The notes: generated from the letters alone by a model not told the origin. A stretch of 64,000 nt of DNA from Paenibacillus sp. An7 (GCF_009870785.1 NZ_WTWX01000001.1:454065-518064); one strand, 5' to 3'; positions 17,668 through 27,000 are shown, numbered from the stretch's first letter. Numbers and translations: made by a program.

Positions 17668-18189
17668 TCATACCCTCTCCTCTGTCATGTTTTGTTCCAT
17701 CCAAGACGTAAGACGATACCAACTAATTAGATAAACCTCTTCCAGCGAAGTTTGAAATTCTTCTTCCGGCGTATGCTCCAATCGTTCCTTCAAGGCTTCC
17801 CGAATATCTTCGGGTGTTTTTCCCTTCACCGCAATGATAAAAGGAAACCCAAACTTTCCTTTATACCTGTCGTTATCTCTCGAAAGTTCTTGTTGCTCTA
17901 CGGCAGGCAGCGTACCTAGTCCTGCTCCTTTTTGCTCGTTAACAGAATGCTGGCTCATGGTAAGACGTGATCCAAGATCCGGATGATGACAAAGCAGTGT
18001 CATTTTCTTATTGTTATCTGATTGTTCCACTTCTTTGACCATGAAATCATGCATTTGTTCTAAAGAATCAAAAGGCCGTTTGTGGTAAGCTGCTTCAGCA
18101 ATCCATGATGAATGTTCAAATAGATCACCAAAAGAAGCGATATACCTTTCTTTAGTGAAAGAATTTATATCTTTTAATGTTAGGTTCAG
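17668..18189 (-). CDS. uraD: OHCU decarboxylase, probable CTG start
   Basis: A 173-residue 2-oxo-4-hydroxy-4-carboxy-5-ureidoimidazoline decarboxylase, which gives (S)-allantoin. The first in-frame ATG (18054) would cut off the conserved N-terminal region. Reading upstream, the frame stays open and encodes LNLTLKDINSFTKERYIASF then GDLFEHSSWIAEAAYHKRPF, which matches the beginning of B. subtilis PucL (…LGSIFEHSSWIAE…). A perfect AGGAGG (18199-18204) sits 9 nt before CTG 18189; no ATG, GTG or TTG lies in the needed position. The catalytic His is expected in CHHPDLGSRL, followed by FGFPFIIAVKGKT. First gene of the operon. Confidence 0.88.
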   Translation of the reverse strand: MNLTLKDINSFTKERYIASFGDLFEHSSWIAEAAYHKRPFDSLEQMHDFMVKEVEQSDNNKKMTLLCHHPDLGSRLTMSQHSVNEQKGAGLGTLPAVEQQELSRDNDRYKGKFGFPFIIAVKGKTPEDIREALKERLEHTPEEEFQTSLEEVYLISWYRLTSWMEQNMTEERV

Positions 18190-18218
18190 TGAATAACACC
18201 TCCTAATCTACGTTTATA

Positions 18219-18235
18219 TTTACATTTTATGTTAT
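18219..18235. promoter_or_regulatory. Candidate PucR-type operator TTTACAT-TTT-ATGTTAT
   Basis: A 7-3-7 near-palindrome matching 3337-3353 and 19973-19989, overlapping the predicted -10 element of the uricase operon (TAAAAT, 18229-18224 on the minus strand). Confidence 0.55.
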
Positions 18236-18253
18236 TTGGATTTAGTTTTACAA
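18224..18253 (-). promoter_or_regulatory. Predicted SigA-type promoter of the purine operon
   Basis: Minus strand: -35 TTGTAA (18253-18248), an 18-nt spacer and -10 TAAAAT (18229-18224). Transcription would begin near 18217, about 13 nt upstream of the ribosome binding site. Confidence 0.5.
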
Positions 18254-18270
18254 TATACATTTTACATATT

Positions 18271-18287
18271 TGTTATATAAACTAACA
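18271..18287. promoter_or_regulatory. TnrA/GlnR box TGTTA-N7-TAACA
   Basis: An exact match to the TnrA/GlnR consensus TGTNA-N7-TNACA and a full palindrome. It lies just upstream of the predicted purine operon promoter, between the end of pucR and the operon. This argues for nitrogen-limitation control. Its centre is about 62 nt upstream of the predicted transcription start, slightly farther than usual for TnrA activation. Confidence 0.7.
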
Positions 18288-18320
18288 TATAAGATTTGTT
18301 TTGTGTTTAATGCACGTATC

Positions 18321-19952
18321 CTATTTGGCAAAGTGTGGTTTAGGGGTGGCTTCATTCGTTTCATGAGCCTGTAAATAGTTCCGAAAGGTAAATACAAGTT
18401 TGAGTTTGAGAAGATCATTTGATTTTCTGAGGTCCATTTGCAGGAGAGTGCTGATTTTATCCATACGGTAAGTAATTGTGTTACGGTGTACAAACAATTG
18501 TTTTGCTGCTTCATTAATGAGTCCGTCATTTTCGATAAATGCTTCAAGCGTGTTCATTAGAATCTGACTCGGATCTCCGCCCTCCGTCTGTAAAGGTTCC
18601 AGTACTTTATTGCAGTAATTTTCCATCACAGATTCAGGGACATAACTAAAAAGATAAGCGAATTCGAGCGTTTCAAACTGAAGGGCAACTTCTTTCATTC
18701 CAAAACGAGCGGCAAGTGCGCGGGTGTCCAGGCATTCTTGATAAGCTTCACGAAGTGACTTAGGTTCATATTTCATTTTACTGATCCAAAATCTTGGCAT
18801 GGAGCCACCTGCCGTCTTCCCAGGCTCAATGATATCTTCGAACCGACTGAGAAGAAAACGAGACAATTCTTCACCATAATCTTTTCCGGCAGGACAGGTA
18901 TAGATCGAGAGAATACCTTCGTCTGTTTTGATATGTGAAGAGTTTGTCAGCTGCATCATCGGGTTATATTGCAGTTCTCGGTGAATCTGTTTCAGTAGTT
19001 TCCCATCAGCAAATATTTCGGGTTCCACTGTTGTCAGCACGCATTGATAGTTCCCTTGGAATAGCTGTATCCCATACCCTTCTGAACGTCTCACGAGTTC
19101 ATCCGCGTTTATCTTCCGCTCCAAATATTGTTTCATCACAAGGCATATTTCATCTTGCAGGGTTGGATTCATATGTTCTCGGTAGGTCATATCCATATCA
19201 TAAGCAAGAACTTCCGCTGCTTGTTGAAACAGCTCTTCTTCCTCTTTTAGAACATAGGCCCCATCCGTATATATTAGTAAAAAGCCGAAATCTTCATCTT
19301 CCTGCGTGATCGGTACACGATAGCAACTGCCATGATCCCATTTCACTCTCTGAAACAAGGGTTTATATGGCCAGCCTTGCTGTACATTCAGGTCCTTCGT
19401 CTCTTCACTCGCAAATAATAAATGCCCTCTCGAACCGATCACCGCGATAGGGTAACCTATAATACTAACCAATTTAGCAAACATATCTTTTTTATGATTC
19501 TGATGAAGAGCGAAATGCATGAGCTTTTTCTGTTTCTCTACCACAGTTTGCAGTGTTTTTGTATTCCGTTCATATTCAGCCTTAAACAAGGCATTCATTT
19601 GGTCGGAAAACGTAAACTGAAAAGGTAATTCGATCAAGGGGAGTCCGAGGTGATTGGCTTCTTCTACAATTTTACTAGGGATCTGCTCCCAGAATCTGCC
19701 GAGCTTTATACCGAGGCCCGCGCATCCTCGTTCATATAACTTCCGAAGGAGCATGACTGCATCTTCTTCACTGTCTTTCATCACAAAGGCGGTCGTAAAT
19801 AGCAGTTCACCGGCTTTAATCCATTCCGCAATATCGGGAGCGTCCATTACATTAACCGATTTAATCACTCTCCCCCCGCCCTGTGCTCCTGCGACCAATT
19901 TAGCTTCAGAGAGAGGGTAGATACCTAAAGCTTCATTAACAGTAAGCTGCAT
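18321..19952 (-). CDS. pucR: PucR-family transcriptional regulator of purine catabolism
   Basis: A 543-residue regulator. It begins MQLTVNEALGIYPLSEAKLV, the PucR N-terminal ligand-sensing domain, has a middle GGDEF-like/helical part, and ends with the PucR C-terminal helix-turn-helix (LINEAAKQLFVHRNTITYRM, about 40 residues from the end). The true start is ATG 19952, with AAAGGGTG upstream; the open frame continues to an ATG at 19979, but that codon lies inside the palindrome at 19973-19989. In B. subtilis PucR activates the puc operons in response to allantoin-type intermediates. Here it directly precedes the operon, supporting the same role. Confidence 0.93.
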   Translation of the reverse strand: MQLTVNEALGIYPLSEAKLVAGAQGGGRVIKSVNVMDAPDIAEWIKAGELLFTTAFVMKDSEEDAVMLLRKLYERGCAGLGIKLGRFWEQIPSKIVEEANHLGLPLIELPFQFTFSDQMNALFKAEYERNTKTLQTVVEKQKKLMHFALHQNHKKDMFAKLVSIIGYPIAVIGSRGHLLFASEETKDLNVQQGWPYKPLFQRVKWDHGSCYRVPITQEDEDFGFLLIYTDGAYVLKEEEELFQQAAEVLAYDMDMTYREHMNPTLQDEICLVMKQYLERKINADELVRRSEGYGIQLFQGNYQCVLTTVEPEIFADGKLLKQIHRELQYNPMMQLTNSSHIKTDEGILSIYTCPAGKDYGEELSRFLLSRFEDIIEPGKTAGGSMPRFWISKMKYEPKSLREAYQECLDTRALAARFGMKEVALQFETLEFAYLFSYVPESVMENYCNKVLEPLQTEGGDPSQILMNTLEAFIENDGLINEAAKQLFVHRNTITYRMDKISTLLQMDLRKSNDLLKLKLVFTFRNYLQAHETNEATPKPHFAK

Positions 19953-19972
19953 GCAAAACACCCTTTCTATAC

Positions 19973-19989
19973 TTAACATGTAATGTAAA
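19973..19989. promoter_or_regulatory. Candidate PucR-type operator TTAACAT-GTA-ATGTAAA
   Basis: Third copy of the 7-3-7 palindromic motif, 21 nt upstream of the pucR start codon. A TATAAT (20017-20012 on the minus strand) lies just upstream, so binding here would sit between promoter and gene and could give autoregulation. Confidence 0.55.
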
Positions 19990-20111
19990 TTTATCTCCCC
20001 ATTTGTTAATTATTATAATGTTTACAGCGGGATATGGAATAGAGGAGTCGGATGTTTATTTGCATTTATGTTCTACTGCTCGCTTCTAATGGATTTCACT
20101 TTCTGATTACG

Positions 20112-20157
20112 CAAAAAAACACAACCTTTCGCTCTTATGCGAAAAATCGTGTTTTTG
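20112..20157 (-). terminator. Rho-independent terminator of the DUF606 transporter genes
   Basis: A long, interrupted stem (AAAACACGATTTTTCGC ... GCGAAAGGTTGTGTTTT on the minus strand) ends in a seven-T run. It would also work weakly in the other direction. Confidence 0.75.
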
Positions 20158-20162
20158 ATTCC

Positions 20163-20227
20163 TACATTCTGCTTTCCTGATTACTACATTCGCTTTCCTG
20201 ATTACTACATTCTGCTTTCCTATTTAC
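20163..20227. repeat. Three imperfect 21-22 bp tandem repeats
   Basis: Units at 20163-20184, 20185-20205 and 20206-20227 share TACATTC(TG)CTTTCCTGATTAC; the third differs in two bases near its end. The third unit overlaps the restored stop codon of the frameshifted transporter gene. Confidence 0.85.
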
Positions 20228-20694
20228 TCTGTTTTGGTGAATTCCGTACTTGGCTTAAACGTTCTCCATACTTAAAGACAAGAATTCCCCCTATAATCAC
20301 AAGAACGCCAATTAATTTATTCATTGTAAGCTCAATCTTCTCTAGTCCAAAAAAGCCAAGGGAATCCCATAAATAACGCAAAACTAAGCTGAGACGTCAG
20401 CACAATGGATGTCGAAAACGTAGGTCCGAGAAACTTGATGCCCTGCATCAAACTAAATACCACACCTACCCCGATGGCTCCGCTGATCCAGTACCAACCC
20501 TTCATATTCTCCAAATGATACCCGCCAGTTCCTTCAACCAGTAAACTTATTGTAAGAGAAGCGATTGCTCCAAGTCCTAGCACGATAGTCGTTGTAAGCC
20601 AGGAACCTGTATGCTCACCCATTCTACTGTTAAAAACAACCTGCATTGCTACAAACGAGCCTGCTATCAAAGCTATAATAATACCTAATGTCAT
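20220..20694 (-). pseudogene. DUF606 (YdcZ-type) small DMT transporter, frameshifted
   Basis: A small membrane transporter subunit of the DUF606 family. Read from ATG 20694 it stops after 120 residues at 20332, with the tail MGFPWLFWTRED unlike the family. Removing one G from the GGG at 20366-20368 (minus strand) restores DSLGFFGLEKIELTMNKLIG and a further hydrophobic helix, then a stop at 20220-20222, giving about 157 residues, the expected length. So the last transmembrane segment is out of frame. It is paired with another DUF606 gene upstream, as is common for these dimeric transporters. It may be a real mutation or a sequencing error in the short G run. The substrate is unknown. Confidence 0.85.
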
Positions 20695-20733
20695 ATCATA
20701 ACGGTTCCTTTCAAAGTCTAGGATGAATTTGAT

Positions 20734-21156
20734 TCACTTAAGAATAATAACGCCCAAAATCATCATCGCAATCCCAAGCAGCTGAGGAATGGTAATTTTC
20801 CGTTTCACTACTCCAAACCAACCATTGATATCTATTAGATAAGTGAGACTCAGCTGGGCAATTAATAGGGCAGATATGGTGAGGGTTACCCCGATTTTTT
20901 GGATCGCAGTCACTTCACTAAAAATAATGATTGCTCCCATCAGGCCGCCCGTTATATATAAAGGGTTCACCTTTTTAATCGCACCGAAATTTCCTTCACG
21001 CACACACAGCATAATGATTAATGCAATCACAAACCCGGTAGTTTGTGTAATGGCAGCGGCCTGCCAGGTCCCCATATCTTCACTAATTTGAGTGTTCGCG
21101 ATCCCTTGCAGTGTAATACATGCTCCACCCAAAATGGCAAATAAAATTCCTTTCAA
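20734..21156 (-). CDS. DUF606 (YdcZ-type) small DMT transporter subunit, intact
   Basis: About 140 residues with four or five predicted membrane helices: KGILFAILGGACITLQGIAN, AITQTTGFVIALIIMLC, PLYITGGLMGAIIIF, TLTISALLIAQLSLTYLIDI and LLGIAMMILGVIIL. The start is TTG 21156, 8 nt after AAGGGAG; the longer open frame (to 21204) lacks support. It is 39 nt upstream of the frameshifted partner, and such paired genes generally encode a heterodimeric drug/metabolite transporter. The pair lies upstream of pucR, but is separated from it by a terminator. Confidence 0.85.
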   Translation of the reverse strand: MKGILFAILGGACITLQGIANTQISEDMGTWQAAAITQTTGFVIALIIMLCVREGNFGAIKKVNPLYITGGLMGAIIIFSEVTAIQKIGVTLTISALLIAQLSLTYLIDINGWFGVVKRKITIPQLLGIAMMILGVIILK

Positions 21157-21244
21157 TTCGCGTTCTCCCTTCTGTCCGAAAAATCTTGCAGCATTTCTTA
21201 TCATACAGGCTTCCTAGGAAAAAAGGCAACCACACCACAAAAGG

Positions 21245-21272
21245 ACCAGAAACCTAAAAAGGTTCCTGGTCT
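21245..21272 (-). terminator. Hairpin downstream of fumC
   Basis: Stem GACCAG-AACC / GGTT-CTGGTC with a TAAAAA loop and a short T run (CCTTTTG) on the minus strand. A second perfect 8-bp hairpin (AGTGTAAG / CTTACACT) lies at 21287-21309. Confidence 0.6.
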
Positions 21273-21309
21273 ATTGGTAGTATAAAGTGTAAGCAAGCTC
21301 TCTTACACT

Positions 21310-21366
21310 ATGTTGCTTCTATTTTGTTGCTTCTACTTTTGTTGCTTTTATTCTTGTTGCTGCTAT
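21310..21366. repeat. Four degenerate 14-15 bp tandem repeats (TTGTTGCTTCTA-like)
   Basis: The block reads TTGCTTCTATTTTG, then TTGCTTCTACTTTTG, TTGCTTTTATTCTTG and TTGCTGCTATTACG, just after the fumC stop codon and before its terminator hairpins, in the 3' untranslated part. Confidence 0.7.
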
Positions 21367-21371
21367 TACGA

Positions 21372-22760
21372 TTATGCTTTTGGAGCAATCATTTTTGATG
21401 GATCAACATACTCGGCGAACTGTTCTTCCGTCAAAAGCCCAGAAGCAAGCGCCGCTTCTTTCAAGGTTAAACCGTTCTTATGTGCATGTTTTGCAATCTT
21501 CGCTGCATTCTCATAACCGATATGCGGATTGAGCGCCGTAACTAACATGAGGGAATTGTCCAAGTTTTGCTTAATCGCCTCTCTATTCGGCTCAATACCG
21601 ACAGCACATTTGTCATTAAAGGCACGAATGGAATCTGCAAGCAGCTGCACCGATTGTAAGAAGTTATAGATAATAACCGGTTTAAATACATTCAGTTCAA
21701 AGTTACCTTGGCTGGCCGCAAAACCAATGGAAGCATCATTTCCCATTACTTGTGCAACGACCATCGTGAGGGCTTCGCTTTGTGTAGGATTTACTTTTCC
21801 TGGCATAATGGAGCTTCCCGGCTCATTTTCTGGTATCGAAATTTCTCCGAGACCACTGCGAGGTCCACTTGCCAGCCAGCGTACGTCATTTGCAATCTTC
21901 ATGAGATCTGCAGCGAGTGCTTTGACAGCACCATGGGTATAGACCACTTCATCATGACTTGTCAGGGCATGGAACTTATTCACCGCAGAAGTAAAGTTTT
22001 TGCCTGTTGCTTTACTAATCTCTTCTGCTGTCATCTCGCCAAACTTAGGATGAGCATTAATTCCCGTACCTACTGCAGTTCCTCCGATCGCAAGCTCTTT
22101 CATCGACTCTACACTTGCTGTGATCATGCGCTCGCTTTTGGCAAGCATGGCTTCCCAGCCGCTGATTTCCTGCCCGAGTGTAATCGGAGTTGCATCTTGC
22201 AGATGAGTACGACCTATTTTAATGATATCCATAAATTCTTCTGATTTCTGATGGAGCGTTCCTTTTAGCAATTGAATAGCCGGAAGCAATTCATCTTCCA
22301 CCGCAATAACCCCTGCTACATGAAGTGCTGTAGGGAATGTATCATTAGAGCTCTGTGACATATTCACATGGTCATTCGGGTGAAGGCGCTCTTCCTTGCC
22401 TTGTTCAGCAAGCCACTGATTACCGAGATTGGCAATCACTTCATTTGTGTTCATATTGGACTGCGTACCGCTTCCGGTTTGCCATACAACAAGCGGAAAA
22501 TGATCATCTACCCGTCCAGACAATATTTCATCGGCAGCATAAACAATGGCTGCTGCTTTGTCCTCTGAGAGCTTACCAAGCTGAAGATTGCTTTTAGCAG
22601 CACTTTTTTTAAGTATCGCAAAGGCACGAATGACTTCAAGCGGCATTTTTTCCTGACCAATTGGAAAATTCTCTTTACTGCGCTGTGTTTGCGCACCCCA
22701 TAAACGATCAGCGGGAACTTTCATTTCACCTAGCGTATCTTTCTCAATACGGAATTCCAT
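21372..22760 (-). CDS. fumC: Class II fumarate hydratase
   Basis: A 462-residue oxygen-stable fumarase that interconverts fumarate and L-malate in the TCA cycle. Family landmarks are [15 protein letters not shown], the active-site-region [29 protein letters not shown] (catalytic His) and the signature loop [16 protein letters not shown] containing the catalytic Ser. The start is ATG 22760, 8 nt after AAGGAGG; the open frame extends to 22781. It seems to be monocistronic. Aspartase shares much of this pattern, but the length and loop sequence favour fumarase. Confidence 0.95.
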   Translation of the reverse strand: MEFRIEKDTLGEMKVPADRLWGAQTQRSKENFPIGQEKMPLEVIRAFAILKKSAAKSNLQLGKLSEDKAAAIVYAADEILSGRVDDHFPLVVWQTGSGTQSNMNTNEVIANLGNQWLAEQGKEERLHPNDHVNMSQSSNDTFPTALHVAGVIAVEDELLPAIQLLKGTLHQKSEEFMDIIKIGRTHLQDATPITLGQEISGWEAMLAKSERMITASVESMKELAIGGTAVGTGINAHPKFGEMTAEEISKATGKNFTSAVNKFHALTSHDEVVYTHGAVKALAADLMKIANDVRWLASGPRSGLGEISIPENEPGSSIMPGKVNPTQSEALTMVVAQVMGNDASIGFAASQGNFELNVFKPVIIYNFLQSVQLLADSIRAFNDKCAVGIEPNREAIKQNLDNSLMLVTALNPHIGYENAAKIAKHAHKNGLTLKEAALASGLLTEEQFAEYVDPSKMIAPKA

Positions 22761-22852
22761 TTGCAATTCCTCCTTCACCAAATCTTATGGGTTCATACGT
22801 TATTTTTCTAAAGAAAAGCTCGCCCAGCCAATCATCTTTGCTGCCCGGCTGA

Positions 22853-23866
22853 CTATAGTGATCTGTTTACCATATACAGACGGCTCACTTGTTCATAGAC
22901 AAAACCTGGTTCTAGTGCAATAAGTCCGATTTCCTCGTTTGATTTTCCTGTTACATTCGGTGCATTAACGAGATTCATCTGCGGTTCTGGGCAGAAAAAT
23001 TGATTACTCGCATTGTTGTTCCAAATCATCCAGTGCTTGTATGAAGTACCTACGTCATAAACAAGAGTATCTCCTGTTTTAGTGTTCGTAAGTTCCATGT
23101 AGTTACGTCCATTCTGAGGCTCTGAAGTATAGTGATTATCCATGGCTTCAAAATAAGGATTCACTCCTTCTGTCTTTAAGAGTTCTTCCTCTTTAGATAA
23201 AGGCTGAATGTTGCCTGTTGGCAAACTTCGACCATTCAGCTCATAACGCTGACCAATCGTTGCTTTGACTTTATAGTCGCAAGCTTCGCTTGTCTCATCA
23301 AATGGCGCTTTAATAGCCGTATGAAAAGCTAACAAATTAGGCATGAATTCCTTACCTTCGTTTTTAATAGTCACTTGCTGCTGAAGTCCCAGCTCGCTGA
23401 GTGTATAACGAAGACGGATTGTATATTCAAACGGGAGATACTTATAAAATTCATGTCCTTCTCGTACAATCTGTTCGACAACGACAAAGCTCTCCTGCTC
23501 ATTAGTTCCATAACTTACAACCTGCCACGGTATGTAGTGCATAAATCCATGAAGATGGTTACCTGTTGCTTCTTCATTAATTGGCAGCTGATATACCTTA
23601 CCGTTCCAAGGAAACTTCCCATCCTCGAATCGATTCGGCGGGAATAATACAGGGATTCCATATACTCCTGGGTTCTCTTTTAATTCCTCTGCATGATCTT
23701 CACCCGGTTCTCTCAGATAGCTATGACCTCGCTCTACATCACGAAAAGAAACTAGATTGCCCCCAATTTCCGGGATCATCTTAGCTTCATAAGGACCTGA
23801 CTTCAAAATAATAGCAGTGTAACTTCCGTAAGTTCCTTCATATGCCTTATTTGTTTCTTGTACCAT
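22853..23866 (-). CDS. Aldose 1-epimerase family protein
   Basis: A 337-residue galactose-mutarotase-like protein with a beta-sandwich fold. GIPVLFPPNRFEDGKF and NHLHGFMHYIPWQV correspond to the sugar-binding Arg and the conserved His region of aldose 1-epimerases; the late FFCPEPQMNLVNAPN holds the conserved E-P-x-(T/N) part. It probably epimerises a hexose or acts on a sugar phosphate. An AGGAGG lies 11 nt before the ATG. A cre-like sequence (23886-23900) lies just upstream of that, suggesting carbon catabolite control. No sugar pathway gene is directly linked. Confidence 0.88.
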   Translation of the reverse strand: MVQETNKAYEGTYGSYTAIILKSGPYEAKMIPEIGGNLVSFRDVERGHSYLREPGEDHAEELKENPGVYGIPVLFPPNRFEDGKFPWNGKVYQLPINEEATGNHLHGFMHYIPWQVVSYGTNEQESFVVVEQIVREGHEFYKYLPFEYTIRLRYTLSELGLQQQVTIKNEGKEFMPNLLAFHTAIKAPFDETSEACDYKVKATIGQRYELNGRSLPTGNIQPLSKEEELLKTEGVNPYFEAMDNHYTSEPQNGRNYMELTNTKTGDTLVYDVGTSYKHWMIWNNNASNQFFCPEPQMNLVNAPNVTGKSNEEIGLIALEPGFVYEQVSRLYMVNRSL

Positions 23867-23885
23867 CGATTCTTACGCCTCCTAT

Positions 23886-23900
23886 ATGTAGCGCTTTCAT
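23886..23900. promoter_or_regulatory. Candidate catabolite-response element (cre)
   Basis: On the minus strand, ATGAAAGCGCTACAT fits the cre consensus WTGNAANCGNWNNCW with one mismatch. It lies directly upstream of the ribosome binding site of the aldose epimerase gene, where CcpA would act as a roadblock. Confidence 0.5.
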
Positions 23901-24013
23901 ATCTAATATGAAGCAAGGTTGTTCTCTTGACGAATATATCATGTTCTACAAATAAATTCTATCATAGTGCCTCCATAGGAACAATGAATAGAGTAGCCCT
24001 CTCATGAAGAAAT

Positions 24014-24049
24014 CCAATGAAGCACTCCTCCTGAGAAGTGCTTCATTGG
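24014..24049 (-). terminator. Terminator of the GH43 surface enzyme gene
   Basis: A perfect 13-bp stem (CCAATGAAGCACT / AGTGCTTCATTGG) about 20 nt after the stop codon, followed on the minus strand by ATTTCTTC. Confidence 0.75.
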
Positions 24050-24068
24050 TTATTAACCACAATGAATA

Positions 24069-27000
24069 TTATGAAGCAAGTTCTGCTGCTTTTTCTGGGG
24101 TAATAACTCCTTTGTAAATCTGCAGTTCATCAATCATGCCTTTGAAAGGAGTATCCCACCAGTTTGTACCTAGACTGAAGGTTCCCTTATTATCTGTAAA
24201 AATATCGGGGAATCCTTTGCCCGTATACTTCGCTACTCCATCAACATATACGGTAACGGCATCACCATTCACCGTAAATGCATAGTGAGTCCACTTTTGA
24301 AGCGGTGTTTTCACATCTGTTATGGCATCGTACCACGCTTCACCTGACCACAACATCGCGTTGTTTTTTGCTCCGTCATGTCCCATCGGGAGCATACTAA
24401 TCCAGTTTTTATTCGACTGTGCTCCGAAGAACACGGGAGTGTAAGGCTTCAATTCATCTGCATATACCCACATTGTAACTGAATAGCTATCACTTGAAAT
24501 GAGCCCGCTCGGAAGAAGTATCCCTGACTTCCCGTCAAATGCGGCTGCTTTCCCTTTTACCCCATCCTTATATGTGATTGTTCCACCATCTGGGTTCCCA
24601 ATTTTATCTCCAATGACTGTTCCGGTTCCAAAGTCGCCTTGGGTATCGTTTAGCTTATCCTCGAAAGAGAATTCAGCCATGAGTTCAGCTAGTCCTTGTT
24701 CCTCCTCTGCTAATTCCTCAGCTAATTTTGTAGCCACTTCCGCAGTAATGGCAACATCGTAGATGCGGAGTTCATCAATCAAGCCTTGATAAGGAGTATC
24801 CCAGAAGTTAACACCTAAACTGAATACACCATCATTTGTAGTAAACACATCTGGGAAGCCCGAGCCTGAGTAAGCTTCTGTTCCATTAACAAATACTTTT
24901 ACAAATCCACTGTCAACAGAGAACGCAATATGTTGCCACTGATTCGTACGAATTCTTGATCCGATGGATGCATTATACCAATTCTCACCAGACCATAGTG
25001 TTGTCGTATTATCTCCTGCTTGCGGTACAAAGCTGATCCAACTCTTGTTTGATCCACCAAAGAAAGTCGGAGTATACTGTGTGATCTGCGAAGGCTTCAG
25101 CCACATGGATACAGAATACTCTTTCCCCTCAATCAGACCATTCGGAAGTTTGATACCAGATTTGCCGTCAAAAATAGCTCCGTTTCCTACGACACCCTCA
25201 TCGTAAGTAATTGTACCGCCTGAATTATCAATACGGTCTCCTGTTGTGAGTCCATCACCAAAAGAACCGACGGAAGCGGATAGATCATTTTCAAAAGAAT
25301 ACTGCGCAATTAGACCATATGAAGCGTCAACCGGTGCTACTACAATATCAAATGTTTTCGTCACTACGGCGTTGCCCTTCGAAATGGTTGCCATAAGTGT
25401 TGCCGTTACATTCTGCTCACCAACCTCTGGAGGCTTCACTTCTCCTGTCTCAGACACAACGCTTGAATCAGAAGTCTTCCAAGAGATTTGAGTGTTGCGC
25501 GCTCCCTTTACAGGAAGTGTAAAATTTGAAGAAACATTGGATGTATTACCTAATGTAAGCGCCCGCTCCACATCCTTTACAACCTCTTGATCTGTTTTCT
25601 CAGGCTGTCCAATACCCCAGATCGTTTCTCCCGCACTTGAAATGGCCGTAAATGTCATCGTTTCCTTCTGCAAAGTTTCATTCCATTGTTTTACGAAAAC
25701 TCCATCATATGTGACTTCATCTACAGTAAGTTCTGCATAATAATCATCCTTCAATTTCCAAGATCCGGTTACCTCTCCAGATATCGTTTGATTTTCATTC
25801 AGACTAATATCAACTGAATTTGTAATATCTCCGGAATAGGCTAAACCGTGATTCACAAATTTGTATTCGCCTGAGATATCTTTTGTATTCAATTTCGAAA
25901 GCGTCTCGCCCGCATAGCGATTAGCAGCTACTACTGGCCAACCATCCTTATTCCTATACATTTGGTGAACACGAAGCTCGTGTGCTTCTCCTTTTTGCGG
26001 GAAGCGAGCATGGAAGAACAAGAATTGTTTACCTGTCTCTTCATCGTAATATACCGAGTTATGACCAGCAGATACGTAACCATAACCTGTACCTGTTCCC
26101 GGATCACCAATCTCTCTCTTGAAGAGGAAGTTACCGATCATCTTAATGCCATAAGTTTCATTTTCCGCGCCACTTGGCAATACTGCATTTTTCCCTTCAG
26201 CATCCACATACGGACCGTCTGGATTCTTAGATCTGAACTGTCTCATGTTGTATCCGCCGTCAGCCCCAAGCCAGCCGTAAGTAACCGTCAAGAAATAGTA
26301 TCCCGTCTCTTTATCATAGACAATAAACGGACCTTCTCCCGATTTCGTATAGCCACCGGCAATTTTTGTACCAAAATAACGATCAATGATTCGTCCATCT
26401 TTCGTTGTTCCATCTTCTCCTGGATAAATTACTTTCCCTGTTTGCGGGTCCAGTTCGAGTAAGAAAATACCGCCTGACCAAGAACCATAGGTCATCCACA
26501 GTTTACCGTCTGTATCATAAAATAAGGTGGAATCAATCGCGTTAGGATACATGGAGTTATTGAATGATCCATCTGCTTTAAACCATTGTTCATTTGGACC
26601 GCTCAAAAGCTTCACGTCAACCAATGTTTTGATATTGGTATTTGTCCATTTTTTATTAACTTGACTATCCGTATCTTTCGCATCGTTTTTAGTGAAACCA
26701 GAGTAAACAATCGTGTCTACATATTCATAAGGTCCTTCGATATTTTGAGATACTGCATAACCAATCGCGGAACGAATATAGGTGGATGATGCACTATAAT
26801 ACATCATATAGGCACCCTTTGTGTTGTCCTTATTGATGTAATTTTCGTTCCAGAACACGTCCGGTGCCCATACGGAAAAACCGCCTTTACTATCCGAGTC
26901 ATTTTCACCAGCCCAAGCGAATGAGCCCTTTAAATTTTCTGATAGATTGCCAAACAGAACGTTATTAGGGGTTGTATATCCATTCGTAAACGTTGTCCAG

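Noticed and set aside
21708-22244. Plus-strand open frame of 178 codons inside fumC
   Set aside because: It lies opposite a fully conserved fumarase and has no family features.
25962-26462. Plus-strand open frame of 166 codons inside the GH43 gene
   Set aside because: Antisense to the catalytic domain; composition and lack of a ribosome binding site mark it as a shadow.
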